This document shows positions 1 to 9,422 of a stretch of DNA of 40,149 nucleotides, one piece after another. Position 1 is the stretch's first letter. Each line of letters opens with the position of its first letter. Source of the DNA: Elusimicrobia bacterium HGW-Elusimicrobia-3 (GTDB taxonomy: Bacteria > Elusimicrobiota > Elusimicrobia > Elusimicrobiales > UBA9959); contig PHAL01000020.1 of assembly GCA_002840355.1 (NCBI GenBank), positions 1-40,149 on the forward strand, given 5' to 3'. The position numbers and the translations under genes are program-made. The notes under the pieces were generated by a model. The model ran no database searches. It had not been told where the DNA came from and worked only from the letters and a program-made list of their open reading frames with translations.

Positions 1-1361
1 CCGGCGGCGGCGAGGGCGGCCAGGCCGGCGGCCGCCCGCCCCACGACGGCGGCCCTGGCGGCTTTATAAAACAGCGGGGTCCCGCCCGGCCCGGCGGCGG
101 CGAGGCGCCCGGCGGTAAACGACCGCTCGGGCAGGAGGTCTTCAAGCCGCTCGCGCAGCCAGCGGGCGCCGTACCTGACCGTGAACTCCCGCTCCAGCGT
201 TTTCTGCAGCCGCACGTGTATGCGGTCCAGCAGCGCCATCCTGAAGTTCAGCAGTTTCAGCGCGGCAAAAAGTTTCGTCACGGAGAGCGAACCGGCGCGC
301 CCCGCGGCGGCAGACCCGGACAGCAGGAAAGCGTAGAATTTATCCTTGAAGAGGGCCAGGAAGCGCGGGTCCAGCGCCTTGAGGGCGATCTCGTAGTCGA
401 GGCGGAACAGGTCCGAACCGCGCAGGTAGGCCCCGCCCGGGGTCACCGAAATTTCGGCCGGCGCCGGCAGGCCCAGCCCGCGCAGCGCGGAGCGGAAAGC
501 CGGCGCCGAAAAGTCCCCGGGGTGGCAGCTGCACGATTCGGGGCAGGGATAGGCGTAGCGCCGCGCGCCCGGGTCGAAAGCGGCCGTCAGCGGGCGCGAC
601 TGCAGCAGCAGCACCTCGCCGCGGGCCACCGCGAATTCCACGTCGAGGGCGGGCCCCCGCCCCGTGCGCAGCGCGCGCACCCGCCGCTCCAGCCCGCCGA
701 GCCACCCGGCGTGCTCCTCCGGGTCCGGCAGACTGGAGTAGACCTCGCCGCCGCGGGACAGCCAGGCGGCGGGCAGCACCCGGCCCAGCTCCACGGCGTC
801 GCTGCTGCCGGCGCAGTACTCGGCGTAAAACCCCCCTTCTTCGTCTAGGAAGCAGACGCCGCTGAAGTCGGGCTTTATGAATTTCTGTATCACCACGGCC
901 ATGCCCCCGCCGGCGCCCCCGTAGGCCAGGACATCCCGGCCGAAAGTGGCGGCCCAGATCTCCCTGACCGCATCGAACGGGTCGGCGGGGCCGGGGCGGC
1001 GCAGCGAGCGGAACAGGCCGGCGTAGCTGCGCCCGCGGGAGTCTTCGGCGGAGAAGGAGGAGCGGTAGATCAGCGGGCCGGGGCCCAGCCTTTTCACTGC
1101 GGCGCGCAGGGCCCGCAGCAAGCCGGGGGGCGGCCGCAGGGCCCTTATCCGTCTGGCCGCCTCGGCCGGGGCCGGAGCGCGCCCGGGGGCCTTCAGCCAG
1201 GCGCGCAGGAGCGGGTCGCGCCGGGCGGCCGCTCTCAGGGCGCCCGCCGAAACGACCGCGAAATCGGGCGTGAAACCCCGGCGGTCGAGCTTCAACAGGT
1301 TGAAGCCCTTACCGCCCAGGTTTTGCGGGGTCAAAGCCCCGCCGCCCACGATGATATGCAT
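1..1361 (-). CDS. PEP/pyruvate-binding ATP-grasp protein (PPDK/PEP synthase N-domain), partial
   Basis: The minus strand is open without a stop from an ATG at 1361 to the left edge, about 453 codons, so the C-terminus is missing. The N-terminus (GGKGFNLLKL), then YRSSFSAEDS followed by SYAGLFRSL, then VVIQKFI with SGVCF, and finally EFAVARGEVLLLQSRPLT are the ordered signatures of the nucleotide-binding domain of pyruvate phosphate dikinase and PEP synthase. That domain carries out ATP-dependent phosphoryl transfer to a histidine domain. No histidine or PEP-binding domain is visible in the part present, so the exact substrate is unknown. The gene starts 24 bases after atpC on the same strand and is probably read through from the ATP synthase operon. 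A G-rich stretch precedes the ATG. The family is fairly secure; the function is not. Confidence 0.75.
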   Translation of the reverse strand, partial: MHIIVGGGALTPQNLGGKGFNLLKLDRRGFTPDFAVVSAGALRAAARRDPLLRAWLKAPGRAPAPAEAARRIRALRPPPGLLRALRAAVKRLGPGPLIYRSSFSAEDSRGRSYAGLFRSLRRPGPADPFDAVREIWAATFGRDVLAYGGAGGGMAVVIQKFIKPDFSGVCFLDEEGGFYAEYCAGSSDAVELGRVLPAAWLSRGGEVYSSLPDPEEHAGWLGGLERRVRALRTGRGPALDVEFAVARGEVLLLQSRPLTAAFDPGARRYAYPCPESCSCHPGDFSAPAFRSALRGLGLPAPAEISVTPGGAYLRGSDLFRLDYEIALKALDPRFLALFKDKFYAFLLSGSAAAGRAGSLSVTKLFAALKLLNFRMALLDRIHVRLQKTLEREFTVRYGARWLRERLEDLLPERSFTAGRLAAAGPGGTPLFYKAARAAVVGRAAAGLAALAAA

Positions 1362-1385
1362 TCAGCCGCGCCCCCCGGGAACAGC

Positions 1386-1811
1386 TTATTGTTTGTGTTT
1401 CCGCTTGAACTCCGCCACCTTCATGCGCACGGCGGCGCGTCGCAGCGCGGCGTTGGCCTCGTCGAGGTCCAGGTCCGCCCCGCGTATGGCCAGGCTCTCC
1501 TTGGCCTTCTGGTAGGCCTGCCTGGCCCGTTCCTCGTTGACCTCTTTGGAGAGCTCGGCGGCCTCGGCGAGCACCAGCACCTTGTCATGGTGCACCTCGG
1601 CGAAGCCGGAGAGCACGGCGAAGATCTCCCGGTGGTGGCCGTCGCGGTAGTGCATGACGCCCTCTTTGAGCTGCGCGGCAAAAGAGGCGTGCCCGGGCAG
1701 CACGCCCATCTCGCCCCCGAAGGCGGGGATCGTGACGGCGTCCACCGGTTTCTCGGAGAGGACGGTCTTTTCCGGCGTTACGATCGTTAGGAGCAGTCTC
1801 TTCTTTTCCAT
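1386..1811 (-). CDS. atpC: ATP synthase F1 epsilon subunit
   Basis: This 141-residue protein is the epsilon subunit of the F1 rotor stalk, which couples rotation to catalysis and can inhibit ATP hydrolysis. The N-terminal beta-sandwich is clear (LTIVTPEKTVLSEKPVDAV, then GGEMGVLPGHA) and a C-terminal two-helix region rich in Ala, Arg and Lys follows. Length is normal for the family. It begins 4 bases after the atpD stop and is the last atp gene in the operon. Confidence 0.95.
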   Translation of the reverse strand: MEKKRLLLTIVTPEKTVLSEKPVDAVTIPAFGGEMGVLPGHASFAAQLKEGVMHYRDGHHREIFAVLSGFAEVHHDKVLVLAEAAELSKEVNEERARQAYQKAKESLAIRGADLDLDEANAALRRAAVRMKVAEFKRKHKQ

Positions 1812-1815
1812 GCTG

Positions 1816-3249
<1,434 letters not shown>

Positions 3250-3256
3250 TCAAACC

Positions 3257-4159
3257 TCAGCCGCCCAGCGCCTCGGAGCCGCTCACGATCTCGTTGAGCT
3301 CCGTAGTGATCATCGTTTGGCGGGTCTTGTTCATCTTCAGCGTCAGATCTTCTATCAGCTCGGAGGCGTTCTTGGAAGCGGCCTCCATGGCGCTCATGCG
3401 CGCGGCCAGCTCGGCCGCCTGCGACTCCAGCAGCATGCGGTACAGCTGCGCGCCGATGTGGCGGGGCAGCAGCGCGCCCAGCAGCTCGGCCTTGACCGGC
3501 TCGAAAATAAAGTCCCCCGGCTTGCGCCCGCCGGCGGAGGCGTCCTGGGCTATATGCATCTTGAGGGGCAGCAGCCGGTCGGTGACGATGCGCTGGGCCA
3601 GCAGCGACTTGAATTCGTTGTAGATCAGCGTGACGCTCTCCACCGGCTGCTCGCCGTAGAGCTTCAGCACGGCGTCGGCCAGCAGCTGCGCGTGCACGTA
3701 GCCCGCCTTGGGGAAGACGCCCACCAGCTCGTGGACGACCTCCATGTCCAGGCCCTTGAGGCGCTTCAGGAAGTCGCGGCCCTTTCGCCCCACCGCCAGG
3801 GCGTAGATCTTGCGGCCGCGGTTCTCCTTGAGCCAGGCCGCGGCGGCCTTGAGCAAATTGGTGTTGAAGGAGCCGCAGAGCCCCTTGTCGGCCGTGACCA
3901 GCACCAGGCACAGCGGGCCGCCGGCCGGCCGCTCGGAGAACAGCGCGCTCGCCTGCGTGCCCTCCAGGTCCTGCTCGCCGAGTTCGGAGTACAGGTCCGC
4001 TATCAGGCGGTCCATCTCCACCGCGAACGGGCGCGAGGCCAGGATGGAGCTCTGCGCGCGCTTGATGCGGGCCGCCGCCACCATCTTCATGGCGTAGGTG
4101 ATCTGCTTGATGCTCTTGACGGAAGATATATGCTTCCGGATGTCGCGCAGTGAAGCCAT
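3257..4159 (-). CDS. atpG: ATP synthase F1 gamma subunit
   Basis: This 300-residue protein is the central rotor shaft of F1. The typical N-terminus (MASLRDIRKHISSVKSIKQI, then TYAMKMVAAARIKRAQ), the central LVLVTADKGLCGSFNTNL and the C-terminal helix ending in TTELNEIVSGSEAL all match the gamma family. It starts 6 bases after the stop of the inserted epimerase gene and is followed by atpD, so it is still co-transcribed with the rest of the operon despite the insertion. Confidence 0.97.
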   Translation of the reverse strand: MASLRDIRKHISSVKSIKQITYAMKMVAAARIKRAQSSILASRPFAVEMDRLIADLYSELGEQDLEGTQASALFSERPAGGPLCLVLVTADKGLCGSFNTNLLKAAAAWLKENRGRKIYALAVGRKGRDFLKRLKGLDMEVVHELVGVFPKAGYVHAQLLADAVLKLYGEQPVESVTLIYNEFKSLLAQRIVTDRLLPLKMHIAQDASAGGRKPGDFIFEPVKAELLGALLPRHIGAQLYRMLLESQAAELAARMSAMEAASKNASELIEDLTLKMNKTRQTMITTELNEIVSGSEALGG

Positions 4160-4165
4160 AGTGCC

Positions 4166-5089
4166 TTAGATCCTGGTCTTCTCCAGTATTTTCACGTAGT
4201 CGGCGATGCCGTCGGCCAGGCTCCACTCGGGCCTGTAGTTCAGCAGCGCCTTCGCCTGGCGCAGGTCGGCCTGCGTCTTGTTCTGGTAGAACCCGTAAGG
4301 GTTGTCGAAATATTCGGGGGCGAGGTCGGTCTTAAGCGCCTTGTTGAGCGCCTCGATGACCTCGTTGAAGTTGCCGGGCTTGCCGGTGGCCAGGTTGCAG
4401 ACGCAGGACCGCTTGGCGTCGAGCGCGTTGAGGTTGCCGCGCACCAGGTCTTTGACGTAGACGAAGTCGCGCATCTGCTCGCCGAACTTGAAGATGCGGG
4501 GGCGCTTGCCGGCCTTGAGCTGGTTGTAGAGCTGGAAGACCATGCTGGCCATCTTGCCCTTGTAGTACTCGCGCGGGCCGTAGACGTTGAAATAGCGCAG
4601 GCCCACTATCGTCATGTCCTTGTGCGCGGCCGCGAAGTCGCGGGCCACGTTATCCATGATGGCCTTGGAAAAGCCGTAGACGTTCTCGGGGGTAGGCGTC
4701 TGGTCCTCGTGCATCGGGCACGGGGAGTTGCCGTAGACGGCGGCCGAGGACGCGTAGATCACGCGCTTGACGCCGTATTCCAGCGCGTACTCCAGCACGT
4801 TGCGGAAGCCGTCCACGTTGGCGGCCATCATCCTGCGCTGGTCGGCCTCGGTGGTATCCACCACCGCCGCCTGGTGGAACACCGCGTCCACCTTGCCGGC
4901 GCGGGCGAACCAGCCGCGCGACAGGATATCGTCGGCTATCACGTCCCCGCCGAAACCGAGCAGGTTCTTGTAGTTGCCGGAAGAGAAATTATCCAGCACG
5001 GCCACGCGGGCCTTGCGCTCGCCCTCGAGGGCGAACGCTATGTTGGAACCTATGAACCCGGCGCCGCCGGTGACGAGGTACTTTTTCAT
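4166..5089 (-). CDS. hldD: NAD-dependent epimerase, HldD/RfaD-like (ADP-glycero-manno-heptose 6-epimerase family)
   Basis: This 307-residue protein is a short-chain dehydrogenase-type sugar-nucleotide epimerase. It has the Rossmann motif TGGAGFIGSN at residues 7-16, the SSAAVYG strand and the catalytic YxxxK (YGFSK). The segments RYFNVYGPRE, KGKMASMVFQLYNQL, QMRDFVYVKDL and NKTQADLRQAKAL resemble HldD, which makes the ADP-L-glycero-D-manno-heptose used in LPS inner core. A related nucleotide-sugar epimerase cannot be excluded. Its position is odd: it sits between atpA (7-base gap) and atpG (6-base gap) in the same direction, so it must be transcribed with the ATP synthase. Confidence 0.8.
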   Translation of the reverse strand: MKKYLVTGGAGFIGSNIAFALEGERKARVAVLDNFSSGNYKNLLGFGGDVIADDILSRGWFARAGKVDAVFHQAAVVDTTEADQRRMMAANVDGFRNVLEYALEYGVKRVIYASSAAVYGNSPCPMHEDQTPTPENVYGFSKAIMDNVARDFAAAHKDMTIVGLRYFNVYGPREYYKGKMASMVFQLYNQLKAGKRPRIFKFGEQMRDFVYVKDLVRGNLNALDAKRSCVCNLATGKPGNFNEVIEALNKALKTDLAPEYFDNPYGFYQNKTQADLRQAKALLNYRPEWSLADGIADYVKILEKTRI

Positions 5090-5096
5090 AAATCCT

Positions 5097-6611
5097 CTAG
5101 GCGAACCGCTTCTTGAAGTCGGTGACCGCGTCGGCCAGCCGCTTTTCCAGCTCTTCGTCCAGCTGCTTCTTCTCCAGGATGTCGGCCAGCAGGTTGGCGT
5201 AGGAGTCGCGCAGGAACTTCACCAGCGAGGCCTCGAACTGCCGCACCTTCTCCAGCTCTACGTCGTCGAGGTAGCCGCGCGTGCCGGCGAACAGCACCGC
5301 CACCTGCTCGTGCGCGGGCATCGGGGCGTACTGGTCCTGCTTGAGCAGCTCCACCATGCGCTGGCCGCGCTTGAGCAGGTCGGTGCTGGCCTTGTCCAGG
5401 TCGCTGCCGAACTGCGCGAAGGCCGCGAGCTCGTTGTACTGCGCGAGGTCCAGGCGCAGCTTGCCGGCCACCTGGCGCATCGCCTTGATCTGGGCGCTGC
5501 CGCCCACGCGGCTCACCGAGATGCCCACGTTGACGGCGGGCTTGATGCCGGAGTGGAACAGGCTGGACTCCAGGTAGATCTGGCCGTCCGTGATGGAGAT
5601 GACGTTGGTCGGGATGTAGGCCGTCACGTCGCTGGCCTGCGTCTCGATGATCGGCAGGGCCGTCAGCGAGCCGCCGCCGTTCTTGTCGCACAGTTTACAG
5701 GCGCGCTCGAGCAGGCGGGAATGGAGGTAGAACACGTCGCCGGGGTAGGCTTCGCGGCCCGGCGGGCGGCGCAGCAGCAGCGACATCTGGCGGTAGCTCT
5801 GCGCGTGCTTGGAGAGGTCGTCGTAGATCACGAGCGCGTGCTTGCCGTTCCACATGAACTCCTCGCCGATCGCGCAGCCGGTGTACGGGGCGAGATAGAG
5901 CATGGAGGCCGGGTCGGAGGCGGAGGCGGAGACGATCACCGAGTACTCCATCGCGCCGTTGTCCTCGAGGATCTTGGCCACGCGGGCCACGGTGGACTGC
6001 TTCTGGCCCACGGCCACGTAGATGCAGATGGGGCGCTTGTCGGCGGGCTCGTTCTTCTGGTTGATGATGGCGTCCAGGGCCACGGCGGTCTTGCCGGTCT
6101 GGCGGTCGCCGATGATGAGCTCGCGCTGGCCGCGGCCTATCGGGATCATGGCGTCTATGGCCTTGAGGCCGGTCTGCAGCGGCTCCTTGACCGGGGCGCG
6201 CTCCACGACGCCGGGGGCGATCACTTCCACGGGGCGCCGCTTCTTGGCGTTCAGCGGGCCCTTGCCGTCTATCGGGTTGCCGAGGGCGTCCACCACGCGG
6301 CCTATCAGTTCGGGGCCCACCGGGACCTCGAGCACGCGGCCGGTGCGCTTCACGCGGTCGCCTTCCTTGATCAGCGTGTCGGAGCCCATGATGACGGCGC
6401 CCACGTTCTCGCGCTCGATGTTGAGCACCATGCCGGACACGCCGCCCTCGAACTCCAGCAGTTCGCCCACGACGGCGCTGTTGAGGCCGTAGATGCGCGA
6501 GATGCCGTCGCCGATCTGCAGCACCTGGCCGGTCTCGGAGAGCTGCGCCTCGGGGATGAATTTCTCTATCCGTCCCTTGATGATCTCTGTAATTTCCTCA
6601 GGTCGTATCAT
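5097..6611 (-). CDS. atpA: ATP synthase F1 alpha subunit
   Basis: This 504-residue protein is the non-catalytic nucleotide-binding alpha subunit. The P-loop [11 protein letters not shown], the preceding [13 protein letters not shown], the segment [14 protein letters not shown] and the arginine-finger region [19 protein letters not shown] are intact, and the length is standard. It begins about 50 bases after atpH. It is followed by the epimerase gene rather than directly by atpG, which is the usual neighbour. Confidence 0.98.
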   Translation of the reverse strand: MIRPEEITEIIKGRIEKFIPEAQLSETGQVLQIGDGISRIYGLNSAVVGELLEFEGGVSGMVLNIERENVGAVIMGSDTLIKEGDRVKRTGRVLEVPVGPELIGRVVDALGNPIDGKGPLNAKKRRPVEVIAPGVVERAPVKEPLQTGLKAIDAMIPIGRGQRELIIGDRQTGKTAVALDAIINQKNEPADKRPICIYVAVGQKQSTVARVAKILEDNGAMEYSVIVSASASDPASMLYLAPYTGCAIGEEFMWNGKHALVIYDDLSKHAQSYRQMSLLLRRPPGREAYPGDVFYLHSRLLERACKLCDKNGGGSLTALPIIETQASDVTAYIPTNVISITDGQIYLESSLFHSGIKPAVNVGISVSRVGGSAQIKAMRQVAGKLRLDLAQYNELAAFAQFGSDLDKASTDLLKRGQRMVELLKQDQYAPMPAHEQVAVLFAGTRGYLDDVELEKVRQFEASLVKFLRDSYANLLADILEKKQLDEELEKRLADAVTDFKKRFA

Positions 6612-6660
6612 GGTGATCCTTGTTGTATCGGGGCTATCTAGGCGAAGCCTCGATAACTCC

Positions 6661-7215
6661 TTATCCTTTCAGCAGGCGGGCCTTCATGGCCTCCAGCCTG
6701 CCGCGCACGGTGGCGTCGATAATGGTGTCGCCCAGCTTGATCTCGAAACCGCCCAGCACCCGCTCGGCTATCACCTGGCGCAGGCTTATCTTCCTGCCGG
6801 CGGCGCCGGCGAGCAGGGCGGTTATCCTTTTAACTTCGCCTTCGGAGAGCGGGTAGCGGCTGAACACCTCCGCCCGCACTATCCCGCAGAAATCGTCGTT
6901 GAGGCGCAGGCACTCCTGCATGATGTCCTCGAGCAGGCCGAACCTGTTCTGCCGCACCAGCAGGTCGGCGAAGCCGGCCGCCGGGCCGAAGTTGCCCTGG
7001 CCCAGTATCTTCGCCAGCGCGGCGAGCTTGACCTCGGAATTAACCGCCGGGTGCGTCAGGTTCTTCAAATGCGGCCGGGCCGCCTCGAAGACCTTGCGCA
7101 GGCCCTCGAGCTTGACCTGGGCCGCGGACCCGGCCGCGGCCGAATGCGCCTTGCCGTCCAGGTCCATGTAGGCCCGGGCGTAGCGCTTGGCGAGTATCCT
7201 GGCGGAGGAATCCAT
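6661..7215 (-). CDS. atpH: ATP synthase F1 delta subunit
   Basis: This 184-residue protein is the delta (OSCP-type) subunit linking F1 to the peripheral stalk. The N-terminal [14 protein letters not shown] opening and the C-terminal [20 protein letters not shown] and [13 protein letters not shown] motif are characteristic. Its ATG overlaps the last base of the atpF stop codon (TAATG), which suggests translational coupling. Confidence 0.94.
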   Translation of the reverse strand: MDSSARILAKRYARAYMDLDGKAHSAAAGSAAQVKLEGLRKVFEAARPHLKNLTHPAVNSEVKLAALAKILGQGNFGPAAGFADLLVRQNRFGLLEDIMQECLRLNDDFCGIVRAEVFSRYPLSEGEVKRITALLAGAAGRKISLRQVIAERVLGGFEIKLGDTIIDATVRGRLEAMKARLLKG

Positions 7216-7736
7216 TATTCCCCCCCGAGTTTAAGCTCGGGGCGCTCCTTCTCCAGCTCGGCGAGGTACTTGGAGGCCAGGTCGGTATTGGCGCGGTGGT
7301 CCAGCTGCTTGAGCAAAATGCGCTCGGCGGCCAGGATGGACAGCTCCGCCACCTTGCTCTTGAGTTCGCGGGCGGCGTCCAGCTTCTGCGCTTCTATCTC
7401 GCGGCGGGAGGCCTCCACTATGACGCCGGCGCTCTTGCGGGCCTCTTCTATGAGGATGTCCTTCTCTTTCTCGGCCGAGACGCGCGCCTCGTCCAGGCGG
7501 CGGGAGATCTCGGCCTTCAGCTCGGCCAGCTTGGCGTCGAGCTCGGCCTTGAGCTTTTCAGCCTCGGCGCGGGCGGTCTCGGCGGTATTCCGGTCGTGCT
7601 TGATGGCCCGCTCGCGCTCCTCCACGGCCTGCAGCAGCGGCTTCCACGCGGTGCGCGAGAGCAGCAGCGCCAGCAGGACAAAGCAGGTTATAGTCCAGAA
7701 CATCAGCCCTATTTCGGGCCTGATCAATGCTTCCAT
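7215..7736 (-). CDS. atpF: ATP synthase Fo b subunit
   Basis: This 173-residue protein is the membrane-anchored peripheral stalk. One N-terminal transmembrane helix (residues about 10-28, FWTITCFVLLALLL) is followed by a long charged coiled coil typical of subunit b, with a repeated Ala/Glu/Lys/Arg pattern. It lies between atpE and atpH, and its stop overlaps the atpH start by one base. Confidence 0.94.
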   Translation of the reverse strand: MEALIRPEIGLMFWTITCFVLLALLLSRTAWKPLLQAVEERERAIKHDRNTAETARAEAEKLKAELDAKLAELKAEISRRLDEARVSAEKEKDILIEEARKSAGVIVEASRREIEAQKLDAARELKSKVAELSILAAERILLKQLDHRANTDLASKYLAELEKERPELKLGGE

Positions 7737-7790
7737 GGTTCACCTCCCGGGCCGCGGACGGCCGCGGCCCGGAGCTTGCCTAAAGACCCT

Positions 7791-8084
7791 TTAGTGGGTG
7801 GTCTGGCTCTGCGCCGCGCCGGGGGCCGCGGGGGCCTTCGGCATCGCCAGGTTCATCACGGCGAAGAAGCAGATGACCAGCGCGAGGAAGCCGAGGCCTT
7901 CGATAAGGGCGGCGGCGATGATCATCGTGGTGCGCAGCGCGGGGCCGGCTTCGGGCTGGCGGGCGGTGCCTTCGAGGGCGGCCGCGGCCAGCTTGCCGAT
8001 GCCGAGGCCGGCGCCGATGAGCGTCAGGCCGGCGCCGATGCCCGCGCCGATGTAGCCGAGTCCGAGGAATGTAAGGTCGTTCAT
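7791..8084 (-). CDS. atpE: ATP synthase Fo c subunit
   Basis: This 97-residue protein forms the rotor ring. There are two hydrophobic helices, a polar RQPE loop at residues 42-45, and the ion-binding glutamate at residue 62 (ALIEGLGF). The glutamate is followed by Gly rather than Ser, and the first helix lacks the Gln seen in sodium-binding rings, so I infer proton coupling. The C-terminal tail after about residue 80 is an unusual Ala/Pro-rich extension. Confidence 0.95.
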   Translation of the reverse strand: MNDLTFLGLGYIGAGIGAGLTLIGAGLGIGKLAAAALEGTARQPEAGPALRTTMIIAAALIEGLGFLALVICFFAVMNLAMPKAPAAPGAAQSQTTH

Positions 8085-8125
8085 TGTACTACCTCCGTTA
8101 AGTTTGAAACCAGAAAACTTCCCGC

Positions 8126-8887
8126 CTAGTGCGGGTGCATCGCCGCGCCGGTGAAGATGGCCGTCAGCGTGACGAAAATATAGGCCTGCAGGAAAGCCAC
8201 CAGCAGCTCCAGTAGCAGCGTGAACAGCACCAGGCCGATGGAGACCGGCGCCACGAGGAAACCGAAAGCCGCGTTGAAGGCGCCAAAGATGAAAATGAAG
8301 CAGATGAAGACCAGAATGACGATATGCCCGGCTATCATGTTGGCGAAGAGACGGATGCAGAGCGCAAAGGTCTTGATGAACAGGCCCATCAGCTCTATCG
8401 GGAACATCAGGGGGTACAGCCAGGCCGGCACGCCCTTGGGGACCAAATGGGCGAAGTAGCCTATCAGGCCCTGCTCGCGGATGCCGGTAAAGTTGATCAG
8501 GGCGAAGGTGGTAAGGGCCAGGCCGCCCGTGACGGCCAGGTTGCCGGTAGCGGTGGCGCCGTAGGGCACCAGGCCGATGAGGTTCATCAGCAGGATGAAG
8601 AAGAACAACGTGGCGAAGTAGCCGGTATAGGCGGCGCCCTTGTGGCCCATGTTCGGCACCACCACCTCGTCGCGCAGGAACAGCACCGTGGCCTCTATCA
8701 TGCCGCGGAAAGGCGCGAGCGCGGCGGAGCGGCTGCGTATTATAAGGGGAAAGACCACCAGCAGGATGAGGGAGGCTATGCCCATCATCAGCAAATGTTT
8801 GGAAAGAGGCAGGTCCAGGGGGCCGAGCGCGACGCGGGCCCAGATCTGGTCCGTTACGTGGTGTTCAAGTATCGCTTTTAGGTCCAT
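8126..8887 (-). CDS. atpB: ATP synthase Fo a subunit
   Basis: This 253-residue polytopic membrane protein is the ion-channel subunit. The essential arginine lies in LCIRLFANMIAGH, and the C-terminal helix LLLELLVAFLQAYIFVTLTAIF is typical. Its first 23 bases overlap the 3' end of the atpI-like gene upstream, and atpE follows after about 40 bases. Confidence 0.96.
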   Translation of the reverse strand: MDLKAILEHHVTDQIWARVALGPLDLPLSKHLLMMGIASLILLVVFPLIIRSRSAALAPFRGMIEATVLFLRDEVVVPNMGHKGAAYTGYFATLFFFILLMNLIGLVPYGATATGNLAVTGGLALTTFALINFTGIREQGLIGYFAHLVPKGVPAWLYPLMFPIELMGLFIKTFALCIRLFANMIAGHIVILVFICFIFIFGAFNAAFGFLVAPVSIGLVLFTLLLELLVAFLQAYIFVTLTAIFTGAAMHPH

Positions 8888-9146
8888 GCTTTATCGGGAA
8901 CGCTTCAAAAATCATCTGCGCCAGTATCATCGGCGCTATAAATAAGACAATTATTGTATAACTTTCTCGGCGCAAAAGACAAACCGCCGCCGCCAGCAAC
9001 CCCAGCCTGGCGAACACCCCGCCCACGAAAACGGAATAAAAAACGCTGTCGGAGGATCGTATGACGCGCTTGAGCGCCAGCCGCGACAGCCAGCCCGCCG
9101 CGGCCCCCAGCAGCGCGCCGCCCAGTACCGCCTGCCAGCCGGTCAC
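8865..9146 (-). CDS. atpI: ATP synthase subunit I-like membrane protein
   Basis: This 93-residue protein has about four predicted hydrophobic segments and ends in a lysine-rich tail. I chose the GTG at 9146 because it overlaps the stop of the preceding gene in a GTGA arrangement, and its 3' end overlaps atpB. Position and size fit AtpI, which helps assemble the c-ring or supply Mg2+ in other bacteria. Sequence similarity is weak, as is usual for this family, so the call rests mostly on context. Confidence 0.7.
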   Translation of the reverse strand: MTGWQAVLGGALLGAAAGWLSRLALKRVIRSSDSVFYSVFVGGVFARLGLLAAAVCLLRRESYTIIVLFIAPMILAQMIFEAFPIKHGPKSDT

Positions 9147-9361
9147 TTCTTCCCCCCGCCGGGGGGCTCTATCCTGAACAGCTCCCTGGCCACCAGGAAG
9201 AAACCGCCGGCCAGGCCGGCCACCGCCCCGGCCAGCGTCAGCCAGGGCAGGGTGTCCAGCCGCCGGTCCAGCCAGTAGCCGCCGAAAAAGCCCAGCAGCA
9301 CGGCGCCGGCCAGTTCCAGCCCTATCTGGGCGTAACCCCAAGGATTTTCTTTGTCGGCCAC
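9143..9361 (-). CDS. atpZ: AtpZ-like small membrane protein, first gene of the atp operon
   Basis: This 72-residue protein has two transmembrane helices with the glycine-rich GLELAGAVLLGFFGGYWLD and GAVAGLAGGFFLVARELF pattern of the AtpZ (formerly F0F1-ATPase subunit, putative Mg2+/Ca2+ transporter) family. The start is a GTG at 9361 with an AGGGG directly upstream. It heads the operon and overlaps the next gene by GTGA. Confidence 0.75.
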   Translation of the reverse strand: MADKENPWGYAQIGLELAGAVLLGFFGGYWLDRRLDTLPWLTLAGAVAGLAGGFFLVARELFRIEPPGGGKK

Positions 9362-9422
9362 CCCTGAATTCTACAAATATTGGGGGCGCGCAAACCCATT
9401 TTATAAATGTTAAAATCACAGC
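9362..9422. promoter_or_regulatory. Divergent promoter region between atp operon and response regulator
   Basis: This 61-base AT-rich gap separates two divergent genes and must hold both promoters. On the plus strand TATAAA and TTAAAAT occur just before the regulator's ATG. On the minus strand TAGAAT lies close to the atpZ-like start. No convincing -35 with ideal spacing is seen for either, so exact starts are not assigned. Confidence 0.4.

Noticed and set aside
7791-8084. Sodium-driven c-ring
   Set aside because: The residue after Glu62 is Gly, not Ser, and no Gln is at the first-helix site, so proton coupling is more likely.
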